Source: Isoetes taiwanensis (taxonomy: Eukaryota > Streptophyta > Lycopodiopsida > Isoetales > Isoetaceae). Taken from it: DNA of 64,000 bases. How positions within the stretch are numbered: position 1 is the first letter of the stretch; the number at the start of each line of letters is the position of its first letter. Location: NCBI GenBank assembly GCA_021234155.1, contig JAJEKV010000750.1, positions 1 through 64,000 on the forward strand. Direction: 5' to 3'. This document shows positions 46,295 to 58,679 of this stretch, in pieces. The notes under the pieces are model-generated. The model was not told where the DNA came from. It ran no database searches and saw only the letters and a program-made list of their open reading frames with translations. A program made the position numbers and the translations under genes.

Positions 46295-49200
46295 TTACAA
46301 TTGGATGTTCACTATCTTAATTTGCTGCGGGATCTTTTTGCTTAACTCTTGCCCCTCGTGTTTAGTTGGCTGTAATTGGTCCTGTCGTTGCTTCACATCC
46401 ATATGAAGACTGACATTTGACTCCTAAAATTAGAAAACTTTCTCTGTTACTAAAACTTATGCGGGTAAAGTAAAAACAATGAAACATTAGCTGTTAATGC
46501 TACCATTGGATCTGCCTGAACACCACAGGAAACCCTCCTATTGGGTGTTATGCTTGATTGGCATTTACTAGCATCTGCAACATCCAATTCGTATGCAAAC
46601 ATGTCTTCAACAGAGACCCTTGCTTCACCTTCCTTTCCTGGAAAATGGAAAGCGGTTATGAGCCTAATTAATAATGCATTATTTTATGCTACATACCATC
46701 ATACAACACATCACTATATGTTCCAAACGTAGTTCCCACTTCCTTCATATGATGTGCAGTCAATGAATTTTTCATTACAGACCGTAACGAAATTGCAGTG
46801 CGGAGCAAATGCCTGCAAGAAATATATAATGTCAAAAATACTTATATAGAACACTTGTAATATGCATAAAACACTTGTATAACATCACAAAGATTTGCAA
46901 AAATTTAACGAGCAAACTATATGCACCTTAAAAAGTCTTGTCGTTGTTCAAGACTCAGTTGATCAAGTCGTGCAGAAGGAACAGTATCTACCATCTCACA
47001 ACCATCACGCTCGCTGTCCTTAGAAAAAGAAGAACGATGTGCTTAGACATTCTGGCAACTTTATAGGTAAAATGCATTTTATATACACCAGTAACCATCA
47101 TTCTGGCTGCGTCAAAATAAATAAAATAAACTAAAACGAGTTTAAAATGATCAAGTCAACATACCTCACCATGTTTCCTTCATATACTACATCTGCGCTT
47201 TCCAAATCTTCGAGACATGCATAGAGAAACTTAACCGCTTCTTCAATTGCCCCAGTAGAATCAGCAGCTTTTGTCCTTTCTTCAATAATTGCTTTTGTGC
47301 TTTCTAAATCCTGCAAATTGTGAATCTAGATAAGTTACTGAAGATGGCGATCAGCTAATGTTTTGCAAAGTTTCTGCTTCCTATTCAAAAGTAGCAATGG
47401 TTCTTTGTAAGTACTTTTGCTTATGAATCCTTAACGAAAGTATTCAACAAATATAGCACAACTAGCAAAACTCAGTAAGCAGAGTATGTTCAGGATGTGC
47501 CTTAAATTCAAAGCTTCTGCTGCTTCTCATACAGTTGTGATGGTTTGCAAGCAATTTTGCATATAAATCCTTGGAAAACAAAATATGCTATATATAAGCT
47601 TTTTTCGTACATGCAGTTGCCCTTTGATATCTGAACTCAATTTCTCATTATGTCTAATAAGCTTCTTTAGTTCTTCAAGTTGTTCGTTGACTTCCAAGTT
47701 TGTGGAAAGATGTTGCTCTACAAAATGAAGGTGGCACTAAATTAAATAAAGAAAGATTCTTTATTACCATTCCCAAGGAAGACTAACAAACCTTGAAGTT
47801 TAAATAGAAGAATTCTGGCAGCCTTCTGATAGCTCCGATTCTTTCTTGCAACATCATCTTCTATCTTTAGAACACAAAACCACAAGCTTTTTAGCTTTAT
47901 GAACATTTTTGCAACAAGAAATAACCAAACTACATCCTAGTTATTTGTTATAATTATGTCATCCGAATAGGTGAACTTAGAAGATTTGTCATTGCCAAAT
48001 GCAAGTGTTGACATCGGATATGTGTGAAAAAAGCCTTCTTACTCCTACAGTACAACACAAAGAAGTTTCTTTCATAGTATAGGTTGCTGATTTCTACGCC
48101 CTCCCAAGCTGTCTGCAGAAGTGTAGAAAAAAATACCATTTGTAACAGACTTAGGAGAATTGCCCCTTTCACCATATACATACTAATGGAGTCTTTGTGA
48201 TAAAGCCTACAATAGTAAGGCTAATACAAAGGATTGAGAAACAAATAGCAAAAGCCAACAAAAAACAAAAAAAAAACTCATAAGAACTGGTGGTTAACTT
48301 TACCTCCTTTGCAACCATCATTCGAGAGTGTAATTCAGTATTTTCTTGTTCAAGTAACTCATTCTTCATTGTAAGCAGATTCGTTTGCCTAATGTGGTAA
48401 GCGACTTCTTTTGCCATTCGTTCATTCTCTACTATTGTTTTCTTCGTTCTCTGTATGGTATACTTATTTAATGAGAAAAAATCTTATTGTGATCGTACTA
48501 CTAATATCAATATTTAAGATGAGAAAACACATTGAAAAAAAAAAAAAGAATCATACTTCCAACCAAATATTCATGTTAAGAGTTTGCAAAATATAACTCA
48601 TTGCGATCATACCACTAATATCAGTACTTAAGATGACTCAATTATCTGGGAGAGCATATTGAAACAAAATGAACAATTGTCCATTTTAAGATCATGCAAG
48701 CAAGGTATAACTCACACTATGGAGTTGATCTTCCATATATTGGACCATTTGTACCCTAGTTTCTTCTATACGTGCAGCCATTTCCTTTCTAAGTCTTTCT
48801 CTTTCTTGTAAGGCTACTCTTTCAACATCATTTAAAGCCTCTTGATGTTCCCTTTTCTCTCTTTCTAAATTTAACTTTAACCTATAATGTAATCACATAT
48901 GTCAGATGATATTACATTGGGGTATCCACCACATAAAATTCCCCAGATCAAGTAGAAGCTTTTAGATAATATATCATGCATGACCGTGATAGAGCGTGAC
49001 GTTGTGCTTTCATCTGCTTATGCTAAATGCCACCAGCATTATATTCATGTGCTAAAGTTTCAGTTTCAACCAATAAATTCTGTTACCAAGTCTCTTAACT
49101 CGCAAATGTTAACTATGCATATCCAATTCCACAATCATCCTGATTCTATATTGAATACTTTGGTCAAAATAAATGGTTAGGAACCTTCAACTGTCCAAGA

Positions 49201-49815
49201 AATACGATTTCAAGTATAACTAGTAAATCTAATCGCAATAGAAGAGGAAGATATAGGCACATACTCTGAAATTTCTTTCTCAATTGAAGCTCTTCTTGCA
49301 GAAAATTCACGAACAGCAAATATTTTTGCTTGGGCCTCATCTAGCTCTGCCTGAAGGACATCAAAGGTAGCTTTGTGGTTGGCTTTCAGCATATTCACTT
49401 CATTTAAAAGTGATTCATAAGCTTCTGCTCTTTCCCTTTTCAATTTTTCAATAGCTTCCTCTATATCTTGACTCCTTTGATCATATGCTTTAGCATCACT
49501 AAGGAGAAAACAAATAAACATTCATATATATGCCGATACAAGAGAGCTAAAATAATGAAGCGTGTAAAATACACGAAAGACCAAACTGGTACAGCCCCAC
49601 CTTGTCAAACCAGAAATGTTTTCTTCCAACCCATGATCCCGTTGGCTAGATTCAGTACGGCATTCATCGATTAGATACTCTAAAAGATGAGCTCTTTCTT
49701 CGAGTCTTACGATCTTATCTAGAAGGCACTCTATCTTCAAATCTCTAGCTAATATGTCTCCTTTGACAATGTCCATCTCATTCTTTTCCTCTTTCTTCCC
49801 TCCCTTTGGCGGCAT
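46295..49815 (-). CDS. CFAP157: CFAP157-like cilium/flagellum protein, complete 11-exon gene
   Basis: Exons (minus): 49815-49601, 49498-49265, 48881-48716, 48450-48304, 47864-47792, 47717-47611, 47310-47170, 47018-46927, 46812-46697, 46637-46504, 46423-46295. All junctions are GT-AG and in phase, giving 1554 nt, 517 residues plus TAA. The animal protein is about 520. It starts MPPKGGKKEE, a Lys-rich tip, and is then coiled coil almost throughout. The CFAP157 signature order is visible: ERERLRKEMAARIE, then TKKTIVENERMAKEVAYHI, then LEQENTEL, then DDVARKNRSYQKAARILL, then EQLEELKKLIRHNEKL. The tail has RVSCGVQADPM. In animals CFAP157 binds basal bodies and is needed for normal sperm axonemes. 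Here a role in motile sperm is inferred. Each exon was placed by eye; alternative donors exist at 47165/47170, and only 47170 keeps the frame. Confidence 0.92.
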
Positions 49816-49819
49816 TTTG

Positions 49820-52600
49820 ACAAAATGTATAAACGCGACTAGCAATCAATTAATTGGCTCTTTCGAACACGAGACCATTGAATAGATTTCAATGCATTAT
49901 AGCTTTTAGGGTATGCCCCTGGCGACCTATATGGGAGAAGGCCGACCTAGGTCGGGATTTTTTGTCAACCCACCGACCTTCTTATGCCAAAATAATCCAT
50001 AACCAACCTGCAATACATGTTCAACAACCACTATTATATTACTAATTATAATAAATAGCAAAGAAAGATACATATTAGACTTCAAAACAGTATATGATAT
50101 TAAAACCTCAAAGAAACAACACATACATTGTTTTCTTTTTTTTTTTTTTTTTTTGGGGGACATAAGAAATGTAAAAAACAGTAGCAACAATAGCAAGAAT
50201 TTTTGAAAAAGAAACAAATGAGATTTTGACTGAGTAAATCAAAAAATTCGTAAGTTGTTAAAAATGCAAGATAGGAATGCATTCTTATCCAAATTAAAGG
50301 ATAGAATGCAGATTCAATCAAATCTGTTTCCAAATTTACAAGTGGCCTATGAAAAGCTGAAGTTTAAAATGATTATATTTGGCATTTGAAAGTGCATATT
50401 AAAAAAGCTCTGATTCCATAAACATAAGATTTACTATGAAGTGACAAAGATTCATTATGTACGCTGTTCTTGACCTGTTAGATTCAACAGCTGCAGTAAG
50501 GCGCAAAAAAAAGAAATTGGAGAATTGAACCCCAGGCCCCAGAAGATATATTTTTCCCTCATTCTGGTTAGTCAATAAATTTTCCTTCATAAGGAGAGTT
50601 TAGCTTGTTTTAAAGAGAATTTTCCAGTTCTAGATCGACCTATACGAGCATTAAAGTCTCCAACAAGATTTTTGCAGATTCTTGTAATGATTCCATGAAA
50701 TAATTTGACACCCCAAATTTAAATATCAAACTGTAATGCCCAGGTTATGAGAGATCAAAGAGAATACTTGACTAAGAATTCTAGGAAGGAAGGAGGCCCT
50801 TATTTGCAGCAGTTGGCAGTCAGAGACACACAAAATATGCAATCTTATTTCTGGATATTCCTTGAGCTGGAAACACACTTAATTTAATGAAACAACTCCA
50901 ACTAATTCATGAAAATTGTTTCTTATCTGCCCAGAATTCATTAAACATATGACCTAAGGTGCATTTCATGGCACTCAGAACATCCCAAGAATTCAGCCCA
51001 ACTCAACAAATCAAGCTCTATCAGTAGTTTATTAAAAAAAGTCCTCAACTTCATCTATCTGCCATGCCCTGCCTAAAAGTGAAAGCATGCATCTGCAATG
51101 ATCTACTAATGGTTTAAGGAAATAATCTTGTAACATAGAATCAAAACAATGATGACCTTCAACAATTAAACCCCTACAACAATGAATTCTTACTTCTTAC
51201 TCTTAAGCTTTCATAAGCTTTCAGCAATAGCAGGTCGCTCCATGCTCAAGTTCTGCAAAAAAGCAATATGCATCGTCATAACTCCGAATGAGACAAGCTG
51301 AAAGTTAAATGTAAATAATCTTTAGACATCTCCCATACAAAGCATTGATGTTCTCATTGTATTGTTGGACTGTTATGGCCGAGAGGCCCTTTCTCTCGAC
51401 CTTCTCTGTACTATTAAGTGGCAGCTTATCCTCTGCCCACTAAAAACCAGCATCTCAATCTCATCTACATAAATCTGTATCATTGATCGTAGTAAACAGT
51501 GTGTGCATAAGCATATCACCATATCTGGCACTGTATGCAGTTGTACTGGGCCCTCAATTTTTGTTGTTTTCATTATAAATCATAATTATTTGAAACCAGG
51601 AATTTGTAGAAGCTGGTAGTAGATATGGTTTCTTTTTTTACTAGAATTTCAATTTAAATCATGTAATGGTTTCAATGGCAAGTTTTACCAGTAAAAACAA
51701 CCAATGTGCTAAACTATGTAATGACAGGAAAACACAAAAGGTTCGAACCAGCAATTGAACTAAAATTCTCCGGAAATATTTTAAGTAGCTTCTACTTGAC
51801 AGGTTCGTACACGCCCATTTTGTTAGTCAAGTTCAATTGCCTCCATGCATAGAATGTAAGGCCCCTCTGAACCCCTGATGGAATAGCATTCCCCTGTGCC
51901 ATCTATGATCCTTTACTTCCTACCCCAAGTACTAAAGGGCATAAATAACTTCACTTAGGGTCCTCCTTCTCTGTGCCTCCTTCTCCCTTGCATTCCTGCC
52001 TAAACAATTCGAGCACAATATGGTGCATTAGCAAACCTGCTTCTCATAAGCACCAAAAATTCATGCAGATGTGGATGTTCTTAGCAGTCCTAAGAATTGT
52101 TTGTTTTGTTTCATAAGTTGTCTAAAATATTATGATTCTTCATACAGTCATACCTTTGATGCAAAGTAAAATAGAGTTTTCTATGGAAATTTATAACCTG
52201 TAGATAAACAAGAAAGCACTTACGGTAGAACTCCAGCAAAGTTTCCACTTAAACCAGAATAAAGACCCTTAAGATAATTCTTCCACTAAATTGAGCTGCC
52301 TGCAAAAACCTACATATGCGTAATGCGCGTGGTGAGAGATCCTTAAACAAGTATCTTAAAAATAAAATTTACAATGAGAAAGAACTAGATAGTTAGGCAT
52401 TACCCACCAAACAAATTACGAAGAAAGTTAGCGGACAAGACTGCAGCAGGTTACGGCAGGCTGAATCAATTAATTTTCAACCTCATTTAGCTAAATCACG
52501 GTAAGCCTAAACCGAGAAAATAATTTCAAACAAACAAATTAAGTAACACCAAATGGATAGTTAGCTGTTCCAAGAAGAAATTGCCAATTCTATTGCATCC
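49820..52600. other. Upstream of CFAP157; no gene seen
   Basis: The first few hundred bases should hold the CFAP157 promoter; I find no convincing TATA box. A T-run at about 50131-50154 followed by GGGGG could be the tail of a minus-strand retroposon. The rest is AT-rich with short frames only. Confidence 0.4.
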
Positions 52601-52787
52601 GTACTCCTTAGGAAGCTTAGTCAATAGTTTAGAGGATCCCTATGCAGAGGTATCCTATTATACTGAGCATATGCACAGCCCTAAATATGACAAATATATT
52701 CTGATGCAATTGCCTGGAATTGAGGAGCTGCCAAACTATAATACCTCATCTAGCCACTAGTTCAGAGGATGCCTATGCAAAGGTACT

Positions 52788-53108
52788 TTATTATACTGAG
52801 CATAAGCACAGACCCTATAATCCAAGAAAGATAGGAGGCTTACAAAGCAATATTTATTATACTGAGTATAAACACAGACCCTATAATCCAAGAAAGATAG
52901 TAGGCTTACAAAGCAATATGCTGTGTCGTAACGTCAAAAACGAACCAAGAATTGATCTGAATTGATCTTGTTCCAGCACATATACGCTCTTTATCAGTTT
53001 GCAACATTATGAGCTGACGATAATTGAAAAAAGAACCAAGAATTGAGCTTGTGCCAGCACATATACGCTCTTTATCAGTTTGCAACATTATGAGCTGATA
53101 ATAATTGA
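52788..53108. repeat. Two successive tandem duplications (66 and about 73 bp)
   Basis: First pair 52788-52853/52854-52919 (ACAGACCCTATAATCC), with an older diverged relative at about 52625-52690. Second pair about 52960-53027/53032-53102 (CAGCACATATACGCTC). Confidence 0.92.
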
Positions 53109-53109
53109 T

Positions 53110-53575
53110 TAAGGTGAACCTAGGGAGGAAATGGCAGGCTCAAGGAGCAATAAGACGACACATTAGAGATACAGAATGCTGCATTTTCATATAGAATTTT
53201 TGGTTCTGCAACACATCAGCAGCAAGGTATGTAGATCAAAATGTGGATTGACTACCATTGATATCCTGAATGGTCACCTCAAATTCTCACTAATGCGCTA
53301 TCGTATACAATGTGTCAGTACCCAACATCATAGCAAAGGGGAACGTTTTGGTCCTTCAAATTCCGACAGCGAGTCATAGCCATATGCTAGTGCATTGAGT
53401 TCAAATCGTTCCTTCTTATTTGAAGCATTGAAGGCAGCCGGCAACTTAAGAGACATACCGACTGGCATACCTTTGTGTTGACGAATTAAAAGCCATAGAC
53501 TATATAATTGCCATATCAAGGCTAGCACCAGAGAAATTATCACTCAGGCCCTGTTCATTTTTAATCATGTCATGC
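53110..53575. other. No assignable gene
   Basis: A minus-strand open stretch at 53543-53328 (contains LKLPAAFNASNKKERFELNA) looks moderately coding, but I find no partners or family. Confidence 0.25.
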
Positions 53576-53580
53576 AGAAG

Positions 53581-53661
53581 TTTTTACTGAAGAAAGCATT
53601 GCACGTGCCTTTGCAGCCAGAGGTTTTTACTAAAGAATGCATTGCACATGCCTTTGCAGCT
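53581..53661. repeat. 42-bp tandem duplication
   Basis: Two units around GCATTGCAC and TGCCTTTGCAGC, beginning at 53581 and 53623. Confidence 0.85.
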
Positions 53662-53846
53662 AAAACTGATGCCACCACATCTAAACATCAATTTGCACAG
53701 ATTGCATAGCAAACTCTGGCAAATAGACACGTTGGTCCACATAAAAGTGATAACCCGAAATGCAAATGGCATGGCAAGGTAAATCACGTCTCAAATGCCA
53801 GGATGTCATTACTTTGTGATGCCGGAACTATGATCTTGAATATAAT

Positions 53847-54183
53847 CTTAATTAAGGCTGGGTAAAGTTACGATAAATAGGAGCTAAGAAACCCTGATTT
53901 ACCTTTATGGGGCATCTTCTGATCTAACCATAGGCGACGATCCATACCTTTGTGGATCATCTCCTGATCTAATCTAGGCGACGGTCCAGAACGGCCATTG
54001 AATTTTAAAAACAGTCTATTTCTTAATTAAGGCTGAAATACAGCTACGACAAATAGGAGCTAAGAAAACCCTGATTTACCTTTGTGGAACAGCATAAGGC
54101 GTCGATACATAGCTTTGTGGAGCATCTTCTGCTCTAACCTAGGCGACGGCCCAGAACGGCCATCGAATTTTGAAGACCGTCTG
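53847..54183. repeat. About 170-bp tandem duplication
   Basis: Units 53847-54021 and 54022-54183 both start TTAATTAAGGCTG and end near GGCCATYGAATTTT. The unit also contains an internal near-repeat (TAGGCGACG...CCA). Confidence 0.88.
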
Positions 54184-54608
54184 TTACTGTAGATCATGAT
54201 CAAATGGCTTAAGCCATGGCCAACTCAGATCTTCTGACACGTGGATAGGCTGGCCGTTGGCTGGCACGTCTTGGATTGGATGGTGTTCTTAGAGACCCTA
54301 TATGTTCTCTGCTAGCAAATGCCTTGCTGATATTACAGAGCTTGGAAATGTAGGTTGTGGTAACACAATCAAATTATTGTCAACTCTTTGGACTTCTGTA
54401 AAAATACAAATGGCAATCTATGTTGGACTTCTTTTTGTCAACTCCGGTCTCAAGTTTTTTCTTTGATCTCCATATTCTCTTATCTATAAGGTGGCCAAAA
54501 TGTGGAATGGGGGAGTTGTTACATAAGGTTTGCAATGGTTTGGTTCATGTATTCGTATATGCCACCGTATTTTGCTGACGGTGGCGTCCAGGGTTTGGGT
54601 CTGGAGTC

Positions 54609-55147
54609 GGAAATTTTTTTTTTTTTTTTTTTTTTGGCAGGGGCGGAACGGTAGCAGGGATGGCAACCATGGAGTTGGAGTCGGGGCCGGAGATCGAGAG
54701 TCGAGAAATTTTTTCTTTTGGCGGTGAGCGGTAGCTTTTTTTCTTTTGGCGGAGCGGTGGCGGGGATGGCAACCATGGAGTTGGAGTCAGGAGCGGAGAT
54801 CCAGGTGTCGGATTGGAGTGACCACGTTGGCGGCATGGGCGGCCTTCTTTGGGCTTCTGTTGAAGGTAAGTCAGAGCATAGTGTTAGGAGTTGTTGAAGC
54901 CTTAGATTCTATCTGTGAATTTCGTTGCTGCCATCTCTGTTGGAGCTGTCAAAGGCTTCTACAATTCATAAAGATGCGTGGAGATGCTGGAAGTACCATA
55001 GTTTTTCAGTAACAGGGAATAAATCTAGAACTTTAGTTTTAGATAAGTGTACTTCTTATGCTCATTATGCTGTGATATGAGTAGCCATAGCTTCGGGAAA
55101 GGGAATAAATCTAGAACTTTAGTTTTAGATAAGTTTACTTCTTATGC
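54609..55147. repeat. Poly-T and duplicated GC-rich block
   Basis: A T-run at 54609-54632 is followed by two copies of GGCAACCATGGAGTTGGAGT (about 54661 and 54768). Farther on, AATAAATCTAGAACTTTAG occurs at 55019 and 55104. Confidence 0.85.
54769..54865 (+). other. Candidate first coding exon, unidentified
   Basis: An ATG-initiated frame (MATMELESGAEIQVSDWSD..., ending LLWASVE) runs into a consensus donor, AAG|GTAAGT, at about 54866. No matching downstream exon could be identified. Similar start codons occur in the upstream duplicate, so this may be accidental. Confidence 0.25.
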
Positions 55148-55537
55148 AATTGATGTCATCATGATTTCGCTGCACAATAAGATATTTATATAGAATGAAT
55201 GTTGGTATTCTTGCTATTCTGGCATGCCCAGATACCTCTTTTCAAAAGAGAATTCGTGTCCTCAACCTATCTCGAAGGTGCTTCATCTGATTTGCCCATT
55301 CCCTCAGCAGCACGATTTTTCAGAACTTTGTTCAGCCCATTATCACTAACATTTTCCCTTGCAAATCATATTGAGATCATTTGTTTTTAGCTTCATATTG
55401 AACGTACCTGTCCTCCAGGTCGCAGAAAATTGATAGTTTCAGTGGCATTGTAACACATATTGGCAGAGGCTTTTTCAGGACGTTTTATCTTTGTCTTTGT
55501 TCATTCTTAAATGTGGATGCATCTGTGTTAACTGTAG

Positions 55538-55676
55538 GTTGCGGCGTAGAGGATCTGATTGGAGTGGCCTTTTTCATAACGAGAACAACTTCTTATCACA
55601 TGAAAGACTGGCAATTGTAGATTCAAGATATGGAGATCAGCCATTGTTTAATGAGGATACGACTATTGTTGTTGCT
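55538..55676 (+). pseudogene. Orphan exon of asparagine synthetase
   Basis: A single 139-nt exon with an AACTGTAG acceptor and a GTAAGT donor. It encodes GSDWSGLFHNENNFLSHERL, then AIVDSRYGDQPLFNEDTTIV. This is the second part of the glutaminase (class II GATase) domain of glutamine-dependent asparagine synthetase, about residues 28-75. The exon with the catalytic Cys2 (MCGIL...) and all later exons are not found within the window. The usual HRGPDWSG loop reads RRGSDWSG here, with His to Arg and Pro to Ser. It is an isolated, probably non-functional fragment. Confidence 0.85.
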
Positions 55677-55689
55677 GTAAGTTTCCTCA

Positions 55690-56090
55690 TTTCTGAGCCA
55701 GAAGGAATGTTAGTTTGCAATATTTTACAATGCTATGGTAATTGAATGTGTTCTTTGAAAACTATGCGTGCATTCTTGATTTGGCGAGCGAGCTTGCGGG
55801 GCACAAGGAGTGCATTCGTTCAAGTGGATGGACATAGTGGTAATAAGAAATGAACGACAATATTCATAGCCAGGGAACAACTCTGGCAGAAGCACATTTT
55901 GTTTGACAAATTGTTGTGTGTACAGACATGTTATATGGTACTTGGTCTGCCTCTGATGGCAGGGGGTTCAATTCCCCTCTTTTGCATGAGTATTTGTGAT
56001 ACAGATGTATGTTGACTCTGGACAATGGTTTATAAATCTTAGGCTGATGTGGAAATGGCAGTTTGACCCCATCATGGAGTCAACGGACGG
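55690..56090. other. No gene seen
   Basis: A T-arm-like GGGGGTTCAATTCCCCTC near 55963 lacks the rest of a tRNA cloverleaf. Confidence 0.4.
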
Positions 56091-56269
56091 TTTACAATGC
56101 TCTGTGAGGAATAATTGAGGGAATATTACGGTGATCAATGGTCAGAAATGAACGATAAGAAGATGGGAAACGTAAACAAGCATGCAGGACTAAAATGCGG
56201 GATAGAAGTAGCAATATTAGTGATGCAGATATTGATAAAAAATTTGACAATTTCCTGCCAAACATCTTG

Positions 56270-56640
56270 ACGATTTTAATGACGAAAATCATGACGATGG
56301 TAATGACAAAAATGATGACGAATTGCTGACGATTTTAATGATGAAAATGCTGATGATTCCGTATGACAATTTTATTGACGAAACTCTTGACGAAAAATCA
56401 TCAAGAAAGTCAACGACCTGGCGTTTATGTGTCAGGTAACATTCGTCAAATAAATCGTCAGCTAGAAGAGTACAGACAGTTCTATGTTTCATTCGTCAAA
56501 TAAATCGTCAACTAGAAGAGTACAGACAGTTCTATGTTTCATTCGTCAAAAAAATTGTCTTCGTCAAATAAATCGTCAGCTAGAAGAGTACAGACAGTTC
56601 TATGTTTTGTGAAGACCGTCTGACGATTTAGACCAACTTG
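56270..56640. repeat. TGACGAA/TTCGTCA-rich block with a 50-bp tandem repeat
   Basis: Dense TGACGA and its complement TCGTCA, including three units of a 50-bp repeat (56440-56489, 56490-56539, 56559-56607) containing CATTCGTCAAATAAATCGTC and CTAGAAGAGTACAGACAG. It sits just upstream of a transposase-like gene, as expected for subterminal binding sites of a DNA transposon. That role is inference. Confidence 0.85.
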
Positions 56641-56775
56641 AAAATATCTTTTAAGCTGTGTTAGAGATGTAAGCATAAGAATATGTAAAAAAGTGTAGGA
56701 TTGTTGTAGATGTCATGTTGATATGATGTAAAATATTCAGAATGTGTGAATGATTCTAACCTTGTAATTTTGCAG

Positions 56776-57698
56776 GCTGAATTATACCAAAGCTATGTTG
56801 ATCAGCATCCAGAAGTCAAGTTCGGCATTAGGCAGTTCAAATACCTAAAACCCTCTTGCATACGAAAACTAAAGGAGAGAAATACATGTTGTTGTGTGAA
56901 GCATGAGCAAGCAGATTTAGTCAAGAAGGCATTCAATATGATGAGGTCAAAATTTCACGAGAATTATTTTTGCAATTGCATTGTGTGTGCTTCAGAAGCT
57001 AATGTTGGAATTTGTCAAGCCAAGAAGAAAATTTTTGATAATGTGAGCATGCTTTTATGTCAGAGGGCAGCAGATGAGGAGTAAGCTAGCATGTATCAAC
57101 TCAAAATGTGAAAGTTATGGAAAACAATTAATTGAGTTGTGTCCTAGAGACACGGATGAAAGCGTTGAAGAATATGTTGATTGGCAAGTTTATAATTATG
57201 TAAATGAACCTTCAAAGAGGGGAACTTCTCGAAGGCTGAAGTTAATTGACAAGAATGGCAGTGCAAAGGATGTTGGACAACATGTTTGATCATATGTGCA
57301 AGTTTATATATCAGAACTTTATGGCACATTGGCAAAGCAATCAGTTTAAGGAATCCATACGAACACTTCGTGATGATTCAGTGCTATCAGTTGTTGATTT
57401 CTAAGAAATTATACCTTGAAGCCATTTAATGAGATTCAAGCACAACATTGGTACAATGAACAAATTAGTATTTTGGTTCATATTACTGTGCTCAAGGTAA
57501 ATGGCAAATCGAGAAAATATGTGCACTCGTCTATTTCAGATGACAAGATTCACGATACACACGTCATACAAGATCTCAAATGGTTGCAAGAGAATGGTGT
57601 TGGCCATATGAAATACCATTTGGTTTGATCTGATGGGTGTGCATCCCAATCTAAGTCAAGACGAGCATTCTATCATGTAATAAGATAATATCAACAAC
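56776..57698 (+). pseudogene. Transposase-like gene of unnamed family, 5' part
   Basis: Three consecutive frames read as one broken protein. The first (to 57081) has VKFGIRQFKYLKPSCIRKLK and RNTCCCVKHEQADLVKKAFN. The next (from 57074) has SKCESYGKQLIELCPRD. The last has LKPFNEIQAQHWYNEQISI, then SDGCASQSKSRRAFYHV just before a LINE insertion. The second half continues at 61837 with FFGSGYGKGTHDG. The layout (Cys-rich N-terminus, D-G-x3-Q-x-K, then F-F-x4-G-K-G-x2-D-G) recalls DDE-type transposase-like proteins in early-diverging plants and animals, but I cannot name the family. Several stops make it inactive. Confidence 0.6.
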
Positions 57699-57714
57699 AT
57701 AAAATAAGAATGCA
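57699..57714. repeat. LINE target-site duplication, left
   Basis: ATAAAATAAGAATGCA, repeated exactly at 61821-61836. Confidence 0.97.
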
Positions 57715-58227
57715 TTTATCACCTGGAATCTCCAGGGAATCAATAATCCTATCAAAAGGGAACGGTTAAAAGTTTGCCTTTCCTCCCTCAACCCTGATAT
57801 TCTTTTCATCCAAGAGCACAAAATTCATGATCCTAACCATAAGTTAATTATCTCAAGGGCTCTTCCCCCTAATTTTGAGAATTGGTCAATTACGGCTAAT
57901 GATTCTTCTGCAGGTATTGCAATTGCTTGGAATCAGAAAATTGATCTTCAAGTTGATCATATGATTCACGATAATAACGGTAGGTGGCAGATCCTAGTTG
58001 GTAAAATAGGAATGGGTAAGATTGCCTTGGTTAATGTCTACTCTCTTCATAACCCCTCTGATAGGATTGCTATTTGGAATAAAATTAATTCTTGCTTAGC
58101 TAATTTAGAGATAGATGATCTGTTGTTAGGTGGGGATTTCAATATGGTGACCCGGCGGTTGCATGAAAAAGAAATTTTAAACCCCTTTTACCCCAAGAAA
58201 GGTGTGCTTGGGCCAACCTCGCTCTAA
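57715..58227 (+). pseudogene. LINE ORF2: endonuclease domain
   Basis: An open frame of 170 codons from the insertion boundary to a stop. APE-type endonuclease motifs in order: TWNLQG, DILFIQEHK (catalytic Glu), AGIAIAWN, LVNVYSLHN, DDLLLGGDFNMV (catalytic Asp and Asn). The C-terminal SDH motif region is lost after 58227, where the frame collapses. Confidence 0.9.
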
Positions 58228-58679
58228 TCATAACCTTAAGTCGGCCACTATTAAACCCAACTCGTTCAAATTTGGTGCGACCATAGAGCTAACCCTATCT
58301 GTTGCTTGCATGACGATTCTACCTAAGTGAAGACTTTGGACTAAGAGTAGTAGAGTTGATAATCTCACCGGCTTTACCCTTTCGACCATTACCCTCACTG
58401 ATTAGTATCGAGTGGTATAGGCATTTAAAAATCTTTCTTTAAGATGAATGTTTTCTTTCATGATGATTTTATAGCCAACCTTAAGAATATTTATAATTAT
58501 CATCCTAGGCCCGAGGGTGATTTTGGTCGGATGTGGTGGTGGATTAACCTAGCCAAATACATTAAATCTTCGGCTTAAAGTTTGGGGTAAAGAGATCCAT
58601 TATCAAAAGCGGTGCCTTAGGCGCCCTTAGGGATAGGCTAAGCACCACTCCAACCCGATCAACAGGGAGGAAATTAAAA

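Noticed and set aside
54530-54836. Lys- or Phe-rich frames near the poly-T tract
   Set aside because: They translate homopolymer and duplicated sequence.
55925-55990. Possible tRNA with GGGGGTTCAATTCCCCTC
   Set aside because: Only the T-arm is convincing; the 5' half does not fold into a tRNA.
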